In this document: positions 8,670 through 18,377 of the stretch, one piece after another
How positions within the stretch are numbered: the stretch's first letter is position 1
How the letters are laid out: the number at the start of each line of letters is the position of its first letter
DNA from: Sediminicola sp. YIK13
GTDB lineage: Bacteria > Bacteroidota > Bacteroidia > Flavobacteriales > Flavobacteriaceae
Direction: 5' to 3'
NCBI RefSeq assembly: GCF_001430825.1
Contig: NZ_CP010535.1
Coordinates: forward strand, 786,501 to 850,500
Length of the DNA: 64,000 nt
Notes under the pieces: generated by a model
Databases searched by the model: none
The model's input: only the letters and a program-made list of their open reading frames with translations
Told to the model about the DNA's origin: nothing
Position numbers and translations under genes: made by a program

Positions 8670-10748
8670 ATGCAGAAAGTTTTTTTGAGTATTCTTCTTT
8701 GCTTCTTCCAGATCTCCTTCGCACAGCGACAAGATAAGGTAGACTTCACCCACGCGGATGTTTCGGTCACCATAGACCCAAATTCCCAAGAAATTACAGG
8801 ATCGGTCAGTTATACTTTTAATACGAATGAAAAGGTTTCCTCTTTCTTTTTGGATGCCAAAGCGATGGAGTTTTCTACGGTACTTCTCAATGATAAAAAA
8901 GTGAAATACACTATTGAAGCCAATAAAATCACCCTATATAAAAAACTGAGAAAGAACAGTACAAACAAGTTGTTGCTGAATTACAGGGTAAAACCCTCCC
9001 AAGCGGTATATTTTATTGGTTGGGATCAAAAAGATTCCAATCCGCAGATTTGGACCCAAGGCCAGGGTAAATATACCAGCCATTGGCTGCCCAGTTTTGA
9101 TGATATGACCGAGAAGGTGGAGTTTGACCTGCAGCTTACATTTGATAAAAGGTATGAGGTCATTGCCAACGGCAACTTAAAAAATACTGAAATATCAGGG
9201 GGTCTAAAAACGTGGAATTACGATATGACAGCACCGATGAGCAGCTATTTACTAGCTTTTGCTATTGGCAATTACACTCAACAAGCAGAGCGTTCCAACT
9301 CTGGAATTCCCTTGGAAATGTACTATTACCCCTCGGACAGCAGCAATGTTGAACCTACGTACAGGTATTCTAAACAAATTTTCGATTTTTTAGAGGCGCA
9401 AATCGGGATTCCCTATCCTTGGCAGAACTACAAGCAGATTCCAGTTAGGGATTTTCTTTATGCGGGGATGGAGAATACGGGAGCCACCATTTTTTCCGAT
9501 GCCTATGTGATCGACTCCATGGCTTTTGTTGATAGAAATTACGTGAATATCAATGCCCACGAATTGGCACACCAATGGTTTGGGAATCTGGTTACGGAAG
9601 AAGACGCTTCCCATCATTGGCTACAGGAAGGTTTTGCCACTTATTACGCGTACCTCTCCGAAAAAGAAGTGTTTGGTGAGGATCATTTCTATTGGAAATT
9701 ATATGAAACAGCTCAACAATTAAAGGAATTGTCCATTGCAGGCAAAGGGGAAGCCTTAGATGACCCCAAAGCTTCCAGCCTTACTTTCTATGAAAAAGGA
9801 GCTTGGGCTTTGTTTAAGTTGCATGACCATTTGGGAGATGCAGCCCATAAAAAAGGCATTGGGGAATATCTCCGAAAATATCAATTTCAAAACGTGACCA
9901 TTCCACAATTTATAGCCTCTATGGAGGCTGCCAGTAGTTTGGACCTGACTGAGTTTGAGAGGATTTGGATAAAAAATACCGATTTCCCTTTTGAACTGGC
10001 CATGGAGAGTCTAAAAAAGCATTCTCCTTCAATATCCTCTTTTTATGAGCTTCAGAGAGAATTAACGACCACAAAAGGCACTAATGAGGCTATTATCATT
10101 CGATTTTGGGACCAGAGTGATTCAGATTTTCTCAAAACAGCCATCCTCCAAAATTATTATACTTCGCTTTCCGAGTCCTTTTTGCGCAAAGTATTAGATG
10201 AAGGTAGTGGCAGGATTAGACAAGTATTGGCCATCAATACACCCAAAGTGACCAAAGGCCTAAAATCGGATTTCGAAACTCTTTTGGATGATGCAAGTTA
10301 TGTGACCAAAGAGAATGCACTGTATAAACTATGGATTTATTATCCGGAAGATAGGGGAGTGTATTTGGATAAAACTGAAACATGTATTGGTCTTCCCAAT
10401 AAAAATGTTCGATTGTTGTGGCTTACTTTGGCCATGATCACTAAAGATTACCAGCCCGAAAAAAAATCGGTTTTCTACTCCGAATTAAGCGGTTATACCG
10501 CATCAAATTATTCCATGGAAGTACGCCAGGGAGCTTTTCAATACCTATCGGATACTGTGGGACTGTCCGATCAAAATTTGCTGGATTTGGTCAATGCCTG
10601 CCTCCATCATACTTGGCAATTTAGAAAGTTCTCCAGGGATTTACTTGACCAGCTCTTGGAGAATGAGAATTACAAAAAACGGCTCAATGTTCTTAAGGAA
10701 AAACTAAACAAAGAAGAATTGCGTTATATTAACAGTAAAACAACCTAA
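8670..10748 (+). CDS. exported M1-family aminopeptidase
   Basis: A 692-residue zinc metallopeptidase with a signal peptide ending at about residue 18 (SISFAQ-like cleavage), so it acts in the periplasm or outside. The N-terminal beta domain is followed by the exopeptidase motif (GMENTGATIF, near 265), the zinc motif HELAHQWFG at residues 297-305 and the third ligand in WLQEGFATYY about 19 residues on, all intact. The C-terminal region is helical and HEAT-like. It should remove N-terminal residues from peptides. The stop is one base before the first patatin gene, so the three genes look like one operon for breakdown of peptides and lipids. Confidence 0.92.
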   Translation: MQKVFLSILLCFFQISFAQRQDKVDFTHADVSVTIDPNSQEITGSVSYTFNTNEKVSSFFLDAKAMEFSTVLLNDKKVKYTIEANKITLYKKLRKNSTNKLLLNYRVKPSQAVYFIGWDQKDSNPQIWTQGQGKYTSHWLPSFDDMTEKVEFDLQLTFDKRYEVIANGNLKNTEISGGLKTWNYDMTAPMSSYLLAFAIGNYTQQAERSNSGIPLEMYYYPSDSSNVEPTYRYSKQIFDFLEAQIGIPYPWQNYKQIPVRDFLYAGMENTGATIFSDAYVIDSMAFVDRNYVNINAHELAHQWFGNLVTEEDASHHWLQEGFATYYAYLSEKEVFGEDHFYWKLYETAQQLKELSIAGKGEALDDPKASSLTFYEKGAWALFKLHDHLGDAAHKKGIGEYLRKYQFQNVTIPQFIASMEAASSLDLTEFERIWIKNTDFPFELAMESLKKHSPSISSFYELQRELTTTKGTNEAIIIRFWDQSDSDFLKTAILQNYYTSLSESFLRKVLDEGSGRIRQVLAINTPKVTKGLKSDFETLLDDASYVTKENALYKLWIYYPEDRGVYLDKTETCIGLPNKNVRLLWLTLAMITKDYQPEKKSVFYSELSGYTASNYSMEVRQGAFQYLSDTVGLSDQNLLDLVNACLHHTWQFRKFSRDLLDQLLENENYKKRLNVLKEKLNKEELRYINSKTT

Positions 10749-10749
10749 T

Positions 10750-11655
10750 ATGAGGGCAATGGTAATTTCAGGTGGTGGAAGTAAAGGAGCCTTTGCGGGC
10801 GGAGTTGCCCAATACCTCATGCAAGAACAGAAACACAATTACGACCTTTTTATTGGAACATCTACCGGTAGTTTACTCATTTCCCATCTGGCACTTCATA
10901 AGATTGAAAAAATCAAAGAAGTGTACACCAATGTAAACCAAAACAACATTTTTAGTAATTGCCCCTTTGTTGTTAAAAAGAAATATGGCATTGAAAACAT
11001 TGGTATTGATCACATCAATGTAATGAAGAACTTTTTCAAGGGCAGTAAAACATTTGGAGAAAGCCATAATCTATTAACATTGATCAAAAATACCCTAACG
11101 GTCGAGGAGTTTGAAGCGCTACAGAACGGCCCAAAAGATATTGTTATTACAGTATCAAATCTTTCACTCAATCAGGTAGAGTATAAATCCATCATGGATT
11201 TTACCTATGACGAATTTTGTGAGTGGATTTGGATTTCCTGTAATTATACCCCCTTTATGACTTTGGTGAAAAAGAATGGCTGTGAATATGCAGATGGAGG
11301 TCTTGGAAGTATGGTTCCCATAGAGGAAGCTATAAAAAGAGGGGCTACTGTTGTGGATGCAATTATTTTACAGACCGAAATCACCCATTTAAACCGCATG
11401 CCCTCAAAAAACGTATTTTCTTTATTGACAAGCATGTTTGCATTTATGCTGGATCGTATCGAGCATCAAAATATCCGCATCGGGAAATATGTAGCCAAAC
11501 ACAACGATGCCATTATCAATTTTTATTACACTCCAACTGTGTTGACCACCAACTCATTGATTTTCAACAAAGAACGGATGACGGCATGGTGGGAAAGTGG
11601 ATATGATTTTGCCAAACATAAAAATTTAGAACTTAATCCGATAGAACCTCAATGA
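10750..11655 (+). CDS. patatin-like phospholipase (first of a tandem pair)
   Basis: A 301-residue serine acyl hydrolase. Near the N-terminus is the oxyanion loop GGGSKGAFAGG (residues 8-18), then the nucleophile elbow GTSTG (about 36-40), and the catalytic aspartate in ADGGLGSM near residue 181, so the Ser-Asp dyad is intact. There is no signal peptide, so it is probably cytoplasmic. It would release fatty acids from phospholipid or another acyl ester; the substrate is unknown. It follows the M1 peptidase by one base and overlaps the next patatin gene by four bases (ATGA), which points to coupled translation. Confidence 0.88.
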   Translation: MRAMVISGGGSKGAFAGGVAQYLMQEQKHNYDLFIGTSTGSLLISHLALHKIEKIKEVYTNVNQNNIFSNCPFVVKKKYGIENIGIDHINVMKNFFKGSKTFGESHNLLTLIKNTLTVEEFEALQNGPKDIVITVSNLSLNQVEYKSIMDFTYDEFCEWIWISCNYTPFMTLVKKNGCEYADGGLGSMVPIEEAIKRGATVVDAIILQTEITHLNRMPSKNVFSLLTSMFAFMLDRIEHQNIRIGKYVAKHNDAIINFYYTPTVLTTNSLIFNKERMTAWWESGYDFAKHKNLELNPIEPQ

Positions 11656-12551
11656 GAGCATTAGTAATAAGCGGAGGAGGTAGTAAGGGCGCTTTTGCTG
11701 GTGGTGTGGCCCAATACCTTATGGAAGTCGAAAAGAGGAAGTACGACGTATTTGTGGGCACCTCTACTGGAGGTCTGTTAATTCCCCATTTGGCCACAGA
11801 CAATGTAGGCAAGTTATACGATATTTACACCAACGTAAATTCTCTATCCATTTTTAGTCTAAATCCTTTTATAGTGCGTAAAAAGGGAGATAGAAAATAC
11901 GTTTCCATCAACTTTTTTACCATCTTGCTACAGTTCATAAAAGGAAAAAGAACCTTTGGGGAAAGTAAGGCCTTAAAAAGGACCATCAAAAGAAACTTCA
12001 CATTTAGTGAGTACAGACAGATCCTAAAGACACACAAAGATGTAGTGGTCACGGTATCCAATCTCTCCAAGAATAGAGTGGAATATAAGTCTATGAGGGA
12101 TTTCTCCTATGAGGAGTTTTGTGAATGGATATGGATATCTTGTAATTACATTCCTTTTATGTCCCTTGCGAAAAAAGACGGATTTGAATATGGTGATGGC
12201 GGATTGGGTTGCGTAGTGCCCATACAGGAAGCTATTCGCAGGGGTGCCAAGGTTGTGGATGCCGTTATCTTGGAATCAGAAAATATGGACCGGAACAAGG
12301 TACTTGGCAAAAACCCGTTTTCCCTAATGTTGAGTATTTATGGATTTGTATTGGATCAAATTGAATTTCACGATATTTCAGAAGGCATCCTGTCGGCTAA
12401 ACATAATGGCGTAGAGCTAAACCTATATTATACGCCTACCAAACTAACAGAAAATTCTTTGGTCTTCAATAAGAAATTGATGAAGGAGTGGTGGCTCCAG
12501 GGCTTTGAGTATGCCCAAAACAAGGCTTATGATGCTAATAAAGACAGGTAA
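11652..12551 (+). CDS. patatin-like phospholipase (second of a tandem pair)
   Basis: A 299-residue paralogue of the gene just before it, alike along the whole length: GGGSKGAFAGGVAQYLM at the N-terminus, GTSTGG nucleophile elbow, GDGGLG catalytic aspartate, and a shared block EFCEWIWISCNY in the middle. The divergence is spread evenly, so this looks like an old tandem duplication. Both copies keep the catalytic residues. No signal peptide is visible. It ends three bases before the convergent gene on the other strand, with no terminator between. Confidence 0.87.
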   Translation: MRALVISGGGSKGAFAGGVAQYLMEVEKRKYDVFVGTSTGGLLIPHLATDNVGKLYDIYTNVNSLSIFSLNPFIVRKKGDRKYVSINFFTILLQFIKGKRTFGESKALKRTIKRNFTFSEYRQILKTHKDVVVTVSNLSKNRVEYKSMRDFSYEEFCEWIWISCNYIPFMSLAKKDGFEYGDGGLGCVVPIQEAIRRGAKVVDAVILESENMDRNKVLGKNPFSLMLSIYGFVLDQIEFHDISEGILSAKHNGVELNLYYTPTKLTENSLVFNKKLMKEWWLQGFEYAQNKAYDANKDR

Positions 12552-12554
12552 GAT

Positions 12555-13073
12555 CTACCAAAGTTCGCTTATTTCTTTTTTGACATAGGCCAAAGCAGTT
12601 GCCGATGGTGATTGCTTGTCCATGGTCTCGTTCAGGATATCCTCCCTTAGTTTGTCTGAGGTATCAGCCTGACTCATCGCTGCGCTTCTAATAGCTTTTA
12701 TGGTAGCATTCTTAGAGGCTTTTATAACGCTCCAACACTCATCCGAAAGATATATTTGTTGGGACAGGTTGTGCTCAAATTCATTTTCTATATTCTTGAT
12801 CAATAAATTTTCATAATCCATCTTATTGGTGGACAGGGGCTTCACCCTAACTACAAGGCTTGGTATGGAAATACGCTCCAAGAACAAGGCCATACGCTCA
12901 TAGGCCTGTAGGCGTATAGGTAAAGTGTTTTTCTGGGAATCCTTGTGCAACAAATATCTTCTGCGCCCTTCTTCATTCTTGGTATGCAATCTGAAAAAAT
13001 AAAAAGCCACGGCTCCTGTTACGATTGCGGGTAATAAATAGGCAAACATCTGATAAATTTGGTCTCCTGTCAT
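12555..13073 (-). CDS. single-pass membrane protein, DUF7935-like
   Basis: A 172-residue protein with one N-terminal membrane helix (about residues 9-28) followed by a charged, helical cytoplasmic part with the block LPIRLQAYERMALFLERI near residues 52-69. I recognise this block from an uncharacterised family common in Flavobacteriia (probably DUF7935) but know no function for it. The charged part looks like a membrane-tethered helical bundle. It stands alone, convergent with the patatin operon, and its upstream gap (13074-13216) separates it from the OmpA-like gene. Confidence 0.65.
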   Translation of the reverse strand: MTGDQIYQMFAYLLPAIVTGAVAFYFFRLHTKNEEGRRRYLLHKDSQKNTLPIRLQAYERMALFLERISIPSLVVRVKPLSTNKMDYENLLIKNIENEFEHNLSQQIYLSDECWSVIKASKNATIKAIRSAAMSQADTSDKLREDILNETMDKQSPSATALAYVKKEISELW

Positions 13074-13216
13074 AGTTGGTTTATTTGGTCCGATTAATCG
13101 GGGTAATTTTTGTTTCAGTTAAAGAACGGAGTAAAATTTAAATTAGTATATCAATCAGCCTTTTTGAATCAAAAACAGTTGCTAAGCCTATAGTATTACT
13201 TTAAGTGTTTGAACTT

Positions 13217-13993
13217 TTATTTGTGCTTCATATCAGTGCGGACCATTAGATAAAAGGTGTCAAAATTCGGATGGACCTTTATGAAAAGAGCATCTGAGGA
13301 ACCAATTTTACCTACTGCACGTATTCTTTCTGGTACAATTTGATAGGTAGTGGTAAAAACTTCTACCAGTGCTCCTGCCTGTCGTGTTGCCATATCCAAA
13401 CCAGCACCTGAAATTGAAGTGCCTTCCACCGAAATATTCATGGATCTATGGGCCTTAAGTACAGAAGCCAATTTTTTAATCATGGGAGTGGCATCTATGG
13501 CGAGTTTGGCATTAGTGGCATTGGAACCAAAAAAAAGAACCTTATCCAACTTGATGGACACAGCTCCATTTTCCACAGTTATTGCCGCTTCTTCCCCCAG
13601 GGTTTTTTTAAAATCGGTTAAAAGCATTAACGCGATAGAATCGTTGGCCTTCGTCGTTTCGTTAATGGTCTTTAATTTCGCTTCCTTTTCCCTAAGCGAT
13701 TCCAATGCACGGCCTATATTATCAGTTTTTTGGGTAGAAGCCTCCATAAACGTGCTCATATTTTTCAATAATTGGGCGTTGGTTTTCTGGAGATCCTCCA
13801 ATTGAGCCTCAAACGATTCTGCCCGCGCCAAGCTTACATTTTCATTTTTTCTTGATTCGGATAGGGCAGATTGGGTGGTGGACAGGGTTGCTTTTAAGCT
13901 TTCTATTTCTGCTCGTAACTCCTTCTTATTCTGGGCACTTAGTATAAATGTGGTCGAAAGAAGAAATAAAAAAGAGATGTAAATCTTATTCAT
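13217..13993 (-). CDS. degenerate OmpA-like envelope protein
   Basis: A 258-residue exported protein: signal peptide to about residue 20 (ending LSAQ), a coiled coil (about 25-115), then a C-terminal OmpA/MotB-like fold. It has the same plan as the OmpA gene at 19092-19943. However, the peptidoglycan-binding residues are changed: the EGHTD motif of the other gene is EGTSI here, the DNWDLSVKRA helix is GLDMATRQAG, and the NRRTRI motif is missing. It probably no longer binds peptidoglycan as OmpA does. A promoter lies inside the terminator loop of the gene upstream (14013-14042). Confidence 0.7.
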   Translation of the reverse strand: MNKIYISFLFLLSTTFILSAQNKKELRAEIESLKATLSTTQSALSESRKNENVSLARAESFEAQLEDLQKTNAQLLKNMSTFMEASTQKTDNIGRALESLREKEAKLKTINETTKANDSIALMLLTDFKKTLGEEAAITVENGAVSIKLDKVLFFGSNATNAKLAIDATPMIKKLASVLKAHRSMNISVEGTSISGAGLDMATRQAGALVEVFTTTYQIVPERIRAVGKIGSSDALFIKVHPNFDTFYLMVRTDMKHK

Positions 13994-14012
13994 TTGGATA
14001 TTTAATTTAAAA

Positions 14013-14042
14013 ATTTAGGCGCCACAAAAGTAGCGCCTAAAT
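14013..14042 (-). terminator. terminator hairpin with a -7 promoter box in its loop
   Basis: Perfect 10-base arms ATTTAGGCGC (14013-14022) and GCGCCTAAAT (14033-14042) with a 10-base loop, followed on the minus strand by a short T-rich stretch. It ends the amidohydrolase gene. The loop contains CAAAAGTA (14025-14032), which on the minus strand is TACTTTTG, a match to TAnnTTTG 31 bases before the next start. Confidence 0.6.
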
Positions 14043-14058
14043 CTAATATTTAAGAATT

Positions 14059-15342
14059 TTATTTCGCGGCAGCATTTAGGTAGTCCAAACTCATTTGAGT
14101 AAGGGTTTTTACGCCCAAAAGAAGACCACTATCATCTATTTTAAAATCGGGTGTATGATGAGGGAAGGCATCCTTATTTCCGGGGGTCATCCCACCTAAA
14201 AAGAAGTAAAACCCAGGGACTACTTTTTGGAAATAGGAAAAATCCTCGGCTCCGGTAACCGCCTTTTGGGGTAGCACATTTTCAGCACCGGCGACTTTCT
14301 CCATCGTTGGCAGCATCTGTGCTACCAGGTCAGGGTCGTTAAAGGTAATCTCTGTACTGTTGGTTATTTCTATGGTAGCATCCCCTCCATAGGCCTTCGC
14401 CAATGTAGGAACCATTTCTTTCATACGTCTGTTGATCAATGCCTGCATGTCATAATCCAAGGTACGGATGGTTCCTATCATTTCCGCACTTTCCGGTATG
14501 ATATTAAAACGCACTCCACTGTTTATTTTACCAACCGTAATAACCGCGGCTTCTTTGGTGAGCTCGGCTTCCCTGCTTATGATGGTTTGTAATCCGTCTA
14601 TTATTTTAGCACTGATAACTATAGGATCTACGCCAGACCATGGTTGTGATCCATGGCTCTGTTTTCCTTTTACGTTGATTACAAAGCGTTGTGCCGCTGC
14701 CATGGTACCACCGGATTTATAGCGGATGGTTCCAACAGGAGTGGCAGAATTGATATGTAACCCAAATATGGCATCTACCTTTGGGTTTTCCATAACTCCT
14801 TCCTTGATCATCAAAGAAGCGCCGCCTTCCTCTCCCGGGGGTGCACCCTCTTCGGCAGGTTGAAAAATGAACTTTACAGTTCCTCTAATCTGATCCTTGT
14901 TTTTGGAAAGTACTTCTGCAACCCCCATTAAAATAGCAGTATGCGTATCATGTCCACAGGCATGCATTACCCCAACCTTTTCTCCCAAGAACTCGGCGGT
15001 AACTGTAGACTTATAGGGGAGGTCGTTTCTTTCAACTACAGGGAGAGCATCGATGTCCGCTCTCAGTGCCACTACTTTTCCTGGTAAATTTCCTTTGAGG
15101 ATACCTACCACCCCAGTTTTGGCAACACCTGTTTGTACTTCTATACCCAAGGATTTAAGGTGGGCAGCTATTTTTTCGGCTGTTTTGTATTCACGGTTCG
15201 ATAATTCTGGATGTTGGTGGAAGTCCCTTCTCCATTCTATTACCTTGTTTTCAACGGACTTATATTGGGCGTCCAAATTAGGCCCTTGTGCGGAAGCCAT
15301 CGCCCCAAATAGGATAAGTCCTAAAAATGCTTTGTTTTTCAT
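14059..15342 (-). CDS. exported M20-family amidohydrolase
   Basis: A 427-residue zinc amidohydrolase of the IAA-amino-acid hydrolase/AbgB type (M20D). A signal peptide ends near residue 18 (AMASAQ). Metal-binding motifs are present: WRRDFHQHPELSNREYKT, MHACGHDTHTAIL and FIFQPAEEGAPPGEEGG, plus the C-terminal GAEDFSYF. It would release an acyl or peptide group from N-acyl amino acids in the periplasm. It follows the DsrE gene by 11 bases on the same strand, so the two are probably one transcript. Confidence 0.9.
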   Translation of the reverse strand: MKNKAFLGLILFGAMASAQGPNLDAQYKSVENKVIEWRRDFHQHPELSNREYKTAEKIAAHLKSLGIEVQTGVAKTGVVGILKGNLPGKVVALRADIDALPVVERNDLPYKSTVTAEFLGEKVGVMHACGHDTHTAILMGVAEVLSKNKDQIRGTVKFIFQPAEEGAPPGEEGGASLMIKEGVMENPKVDAIFGLHINSATPVGTIRYKSGGTMAAAQRFVINVKGKQSHGSQPWSGVDPIVISAKIIDGLQTIISREAELTKEAAVITVGKINSGVRFNIIPESAEMIGTIRTLDYDMQALINRRMKEMVPTLAKAYGGDATIEITNSTEITFNDPDLVAQMLPTMEKVAGAENVLPQKAVTGAEDFSYFQKVVPGFYFFLGGMTPGNKDAFPHHTPDFKIDDSGLLLGVKTLTQMSLDYLNAAAK

Positions 15343-15353
15343 ATGGTGTTTAA

Positions 15354-15899
15354 TTATAATTTTAAAATTGTGTAGCCTTCCCCATTGAGCTGTATCAAGG
15401 CCGTCATGGCCGAAAGTGAGATTTGGACCCCAGGGATCAGTTCTGTTCTTTCAAAACCTCGTGACGCTGCTGATTGACCGCATAAAATCACCTGAACATT
15501 GGCATCCAATAGTGTCTTGACCAAATATAAATTTGGATTATCAACTTTATATCTCGATTGATAGGCAGCATTATTCAAGAGGTCTTTACCTGCCTTACTA
15601 TGAACTACCAAAGCCACTTTTAACTGGTCTTTAGGTACCCCGGCTTGGGCGTGCATATTCAAAAATCGGGCTGCTGTTTCGATAGACAGATTAAGTTCGC
15701 CCATATCCTCAGAACTACCGGTCACATCAAAAACTACTTTGAATTCTTTTTCGATATCCACTTTTACATCCGGATTTTCCACTCGGAATACTTTGCCGAA
15801 TTCCTCAATGATGGGTCCTGCATTTTTGGTTTGGGCAAATGTGTTATTGAATGAAGTGAAAAGCACTAAACAAAAAGTTGAAATCAATATTTTTTTCAT
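15354..15899 (-). CDS. exported DsrE-family protein
   Basis: A 181-residue protein with a signal peptide (about 22 residues, ending TFAQ) followed by a DsrE/DsrF-like domain. The family handles sulfur with a cysteine in its core, and here a single conserved-looking cysteine sits in ILCGQSAASRGF in the C-terminal part. Being exported, it is more likely a periplasmic sulfur-transfer or redox protein than part of a cytoplasmic Dsr pathway, since no other sulfur-oxidation gene is nearby. It is first of a two-gene unit with the M20 amidohydrolase. Confidence 0.75.
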   Translation of the reverse strand: MKKILISTFCLVLFTSFNNTFAQTKNAGPIIEEFGKVFRVENPDVKVDIEKEFKVVFDVTGSSEDMGELNLSIETAARFLNMHAQAGVPKDQLKVALVVHSKAGKDLLNNAAYQSRYKVDNPNLYLVKTLLDANVQVILCGQSAASRGFERTELIPGVQISLSAMTALIQLNGEGYTILKL

Positions 15900-16035
15900 G
15901 GGCGATGTTAAGAGCCTAAATATATTTAAAAATCAGAAGACACCCTGTTAATGTTCATAATAAATAAAGTATGATTTTAGGATAAAGTTATTTATAGTTA
16001 ATTTCACAGTTCCTTAGGAATTAAACCAAAATACA

Positions 16036-18360
16036 TTGGAAAAATATTTAAAAGTTCTGAATGAGGCCCAAAAAGCGCCAGTTCTGCACAAGGATGGTGC
16101 ATTAATGGTAATTGCTGGAGCCGGTTCGGGAAAAACAAGGGTATTGACATACCGTATTGCTTATTTGATGGATCAAGGGGTTGATTCCTTCAATATTTTG
16201 GCTTTGACCTTTACCAATAAAGCGGCACGGGAAATGAAGAAACGTATTGCCGAAATTGTAGGGAGTTCCGAGGCCAAAAATCTATGGATGGGAACCTTCC
16301 ATTCCGTTTTTGCCAAACTCCTGCGTTTTGAGGCAGACAAATTGGGCTACCCTAGTAACTTTACCATTTACGATACACAAGATTCCCAACGCCTCATTGC
16401 CTCCATTATAAAGGAAATGGGACTGGACAAGGATATCTATAAATACAAACAAGTACAAAATAGGATTTCTTCCTATAAGAATAGTCTAATTACCGTAAAG
16501 GCCTATTTCAACAATCCAGATTTGGTTGAGGCCGATGCCATGACAAAACGTCCAAGGACCGGGGAAATCTACAAGAATTACGTGGATCGTTGCTTTAAGG
16601 CGGGGGCTATGGATTTTGATGACCTGTTATTGAAGACCAATGAACTGCTCACCAGGTTTCCAGAGGTATTAATGAAGTATCAGAACAGGTTTAAATATAT
16701 CTTGGTGGATGAGTACCAGGATACCAACCATTCACAATATTTGATCGTTAAGGCACTTTCGGACCGTTTTCAGAACATCTGTGTGGTTGGGGATGATGCC
16801 CAGAGTATCTATTCATTCCGTGGCGCCAATATCAATAACATTCTCAACTTTCAAAAGGATTACGAGAATGTTGCCATGTATCGATTAGAGCAGAATTACC
16901 GTTCTACAAAAAATATTGTAAATGCCGCCAACTCAATCATAGCTAAGAATACCAAACAGTTGGAAAAGGTGGTCTGGACAGCCAATGATGATGGTGCAAT
17001 GATCAAATTGCACCGAAGTACCACCGATGCAGAGGAAGGAAGATTTGTGGCAGAGTCCATTTTTGAACACCGGATGCAAGAACAACTGCTCAATGGAAGT
17101 TTTGCTGTGCTATACAGGACCAATTCCCAATCTCGTTCAATAGAGGACGGGTTACGGAAACGCGATATACCTTACAGGATTTATGGCGGACTTTCATTTT
17201 ATCAACGCAAGGAGATCAAGGACGTACTTTCTTATTTGAGACTGGTCTTAAATCCCAAGGACGAAGAAGCATTAAAACGGGTCATTAATTTCCCGGCAAG
17301 GGGAATAGGCCAAAGCACCATGGACAAGTTACTGGTTGCCGCCAACCATTATGGTCGTTCTATTTTTGAGGTCATGGAAAACCTCGATAAAATTGATCTT
17401 AAGATCAATTCGGGAACAAGACGAAAATTAGAGGATTTTGTCACCATGATCAAGAGTTTTCAGATCACCAATGAGACCTATGATGCTTTTGCCATTGCCG
17501 AACACGTAGCCAAAAAGACTGGACTGCTATTGGAGTTTAAGAAGGACGGTACCCCTGAGGGAATCGCCAAAATGGAAAATATTGAGGAATTGCTCAACGG
17601 AATGAAGGATTTCGTGGAAGGCCAAAAGGAAGTAGCCGATGCCACTGGGAACTTGGGGGAATTTATGGAAGACGTTGCCCTAGCAACAGATTTGGATAAA
17701 GATACTGCAGATGAGGATAGGGTAGCGCTGATGACCGTGCATATGGCCAAAGGTCTCGAATTTCCTTATGTGTATATCGTTGGGATGGAGGAAGACCTTT
17801 TTCCATCGGCCATGAGTATGAACACCAGAAGCGAACTGGAGGAAGAGAGACGTTTGTTCTATGTTGCTCTAACAAGGGCTGAGAAACAAGCCTACCTGAC
17901 CTATACGCAGAGCAGGTATCGCTGGGGGAAACTTGTGGATGCGGAACCTAGTAGGTTTTTGGAGGAGATAGATGAACAATACGTGGAGAACCTGACCCCA
18001 GCAGACAATTACCGTTACAAATCTTTTATCAATTCCGATATTTTTGGAGATGTTGACAAGAGCAAATTAAGACAAATAAAACCACAAGCTGGTACTCCTC
18101 CCACTAGCCATAAACCAAATGAAAACCAACTTAGGAAGTTGCGTAAACTAAAGCCAGAATTGGCCACACCTGTTGGAAACACCAATGAGGTTGACCCTAA
18201 TTTAGGGGAAGGATCTTTGGTCAACCATACCCGTTTTGGGAGAGGGACTGTTTTAAAAATAGAAGGAATAGGCAACGATAAGAAGGCAGAAATAAAGTTT
18301 GATAAAGGAGATATTAAGAAACTTCTGCTCCGTTTCGCTAAATTGGAGGTCCTGTCTTAA
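16036..18360 (+). CDS. uvrD: UvrD/PcrA-type DNA helicase
   Basis: A 774-residue superfamily 1A helicase. Walker A is AGAGSGKT (residues 31-38), the Walker B/DEYQDTN motif lies near residue 230, GDDAQSIYSFRGA near 255, QNYRSTKNI near 285, and motif VI VALTRAEKQAYLTY near 615. The last 50 residues form a small Tudor-like domain (GSLVNHTRFGRGTV) like the RNA-polymerase-binding tail of PcrA/UvrD. The start codon is TTG; the next ATG lies inside the nucleotide-binding region, and the N-terminus MEKYLKVLNEAQKAPV fits the family. It acts in nucleotide-excision and recombination repair. The YrdC-type gene follows after 17 bases. Confidence 0.95.
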   Translation: MEKYLKVLNEAQKAPVLHKDGALMVIAGAGSGKTRVLTYRIAYLMDQGVDSFNILALTFTNKAAREMKKRIAEIVGSSEAKNLWMGTFHSVFAKLLRFEADKLGYPSNFTIYDTQDSQRLIASIIKEMGLDKDIYKYKQVQNRISSYKNSLITVKAYFNNPDLVEADAMTKRPRTGEIYKNYVDRCFKAGAMDFDDLLLKTNELLTRFPEVLMKYQNRFKYILVDEYQDTNHSQYLIVKALSDRFQNICVVGDDAQSIYSFRGANINNILNFQKDYENVAMYRLEQNYRSTKNIVNAANSIIAKNTKQLEKVVWTANDDGAMIKLHRSTTDAEEGRFVAESIFEHRMQEQLLNGSFAVLYRTNSQSRSIEDGLRKRDIPYRIYGGLSFYQRKEIKDVLSYLRLVLNPKDEEALKRVINFPARGIGQSTMDKLLVAANHYGRSIFEVMENLDKIDLKINSGTRRKLEDFVTMIKSFQITNETYDAFAIAEHVAKKTGLLLEFKKDGTPEGIAKMENIEELLNGMKDFVEGQKEVADATGNLGEFMEDVALATDLDKDTADEDRVALMTVHMAKGLEFPYVYIVGMEEDLFPSAMSMNTRSELEEERRLFYVALTRAEKQAYLTYTQSRYRWGKLVDAEPSRFLEEIDEQYVENLTPADNYRYKSFINSDIFGDVDKSKLRQIKPQAGTPPTSHKPNENQLRKLRKLKPELATPVGNTNEVDPNLGEGSLVNHTRFGRGTVLKIEGIGNDKKAEIKFDKGDIKKLLLRFAKLEVLS

Positions 18361-18377
18361 AAAAAATAGGTGGAAAA

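Noticed and set aside
10750-12551. Patatin pair as an anti-phage lipase system
   Set aside because: No cyclase, sensor or other defence gene is near; the partner is an M1 aminopeptidase, which fits ordinary degradation.
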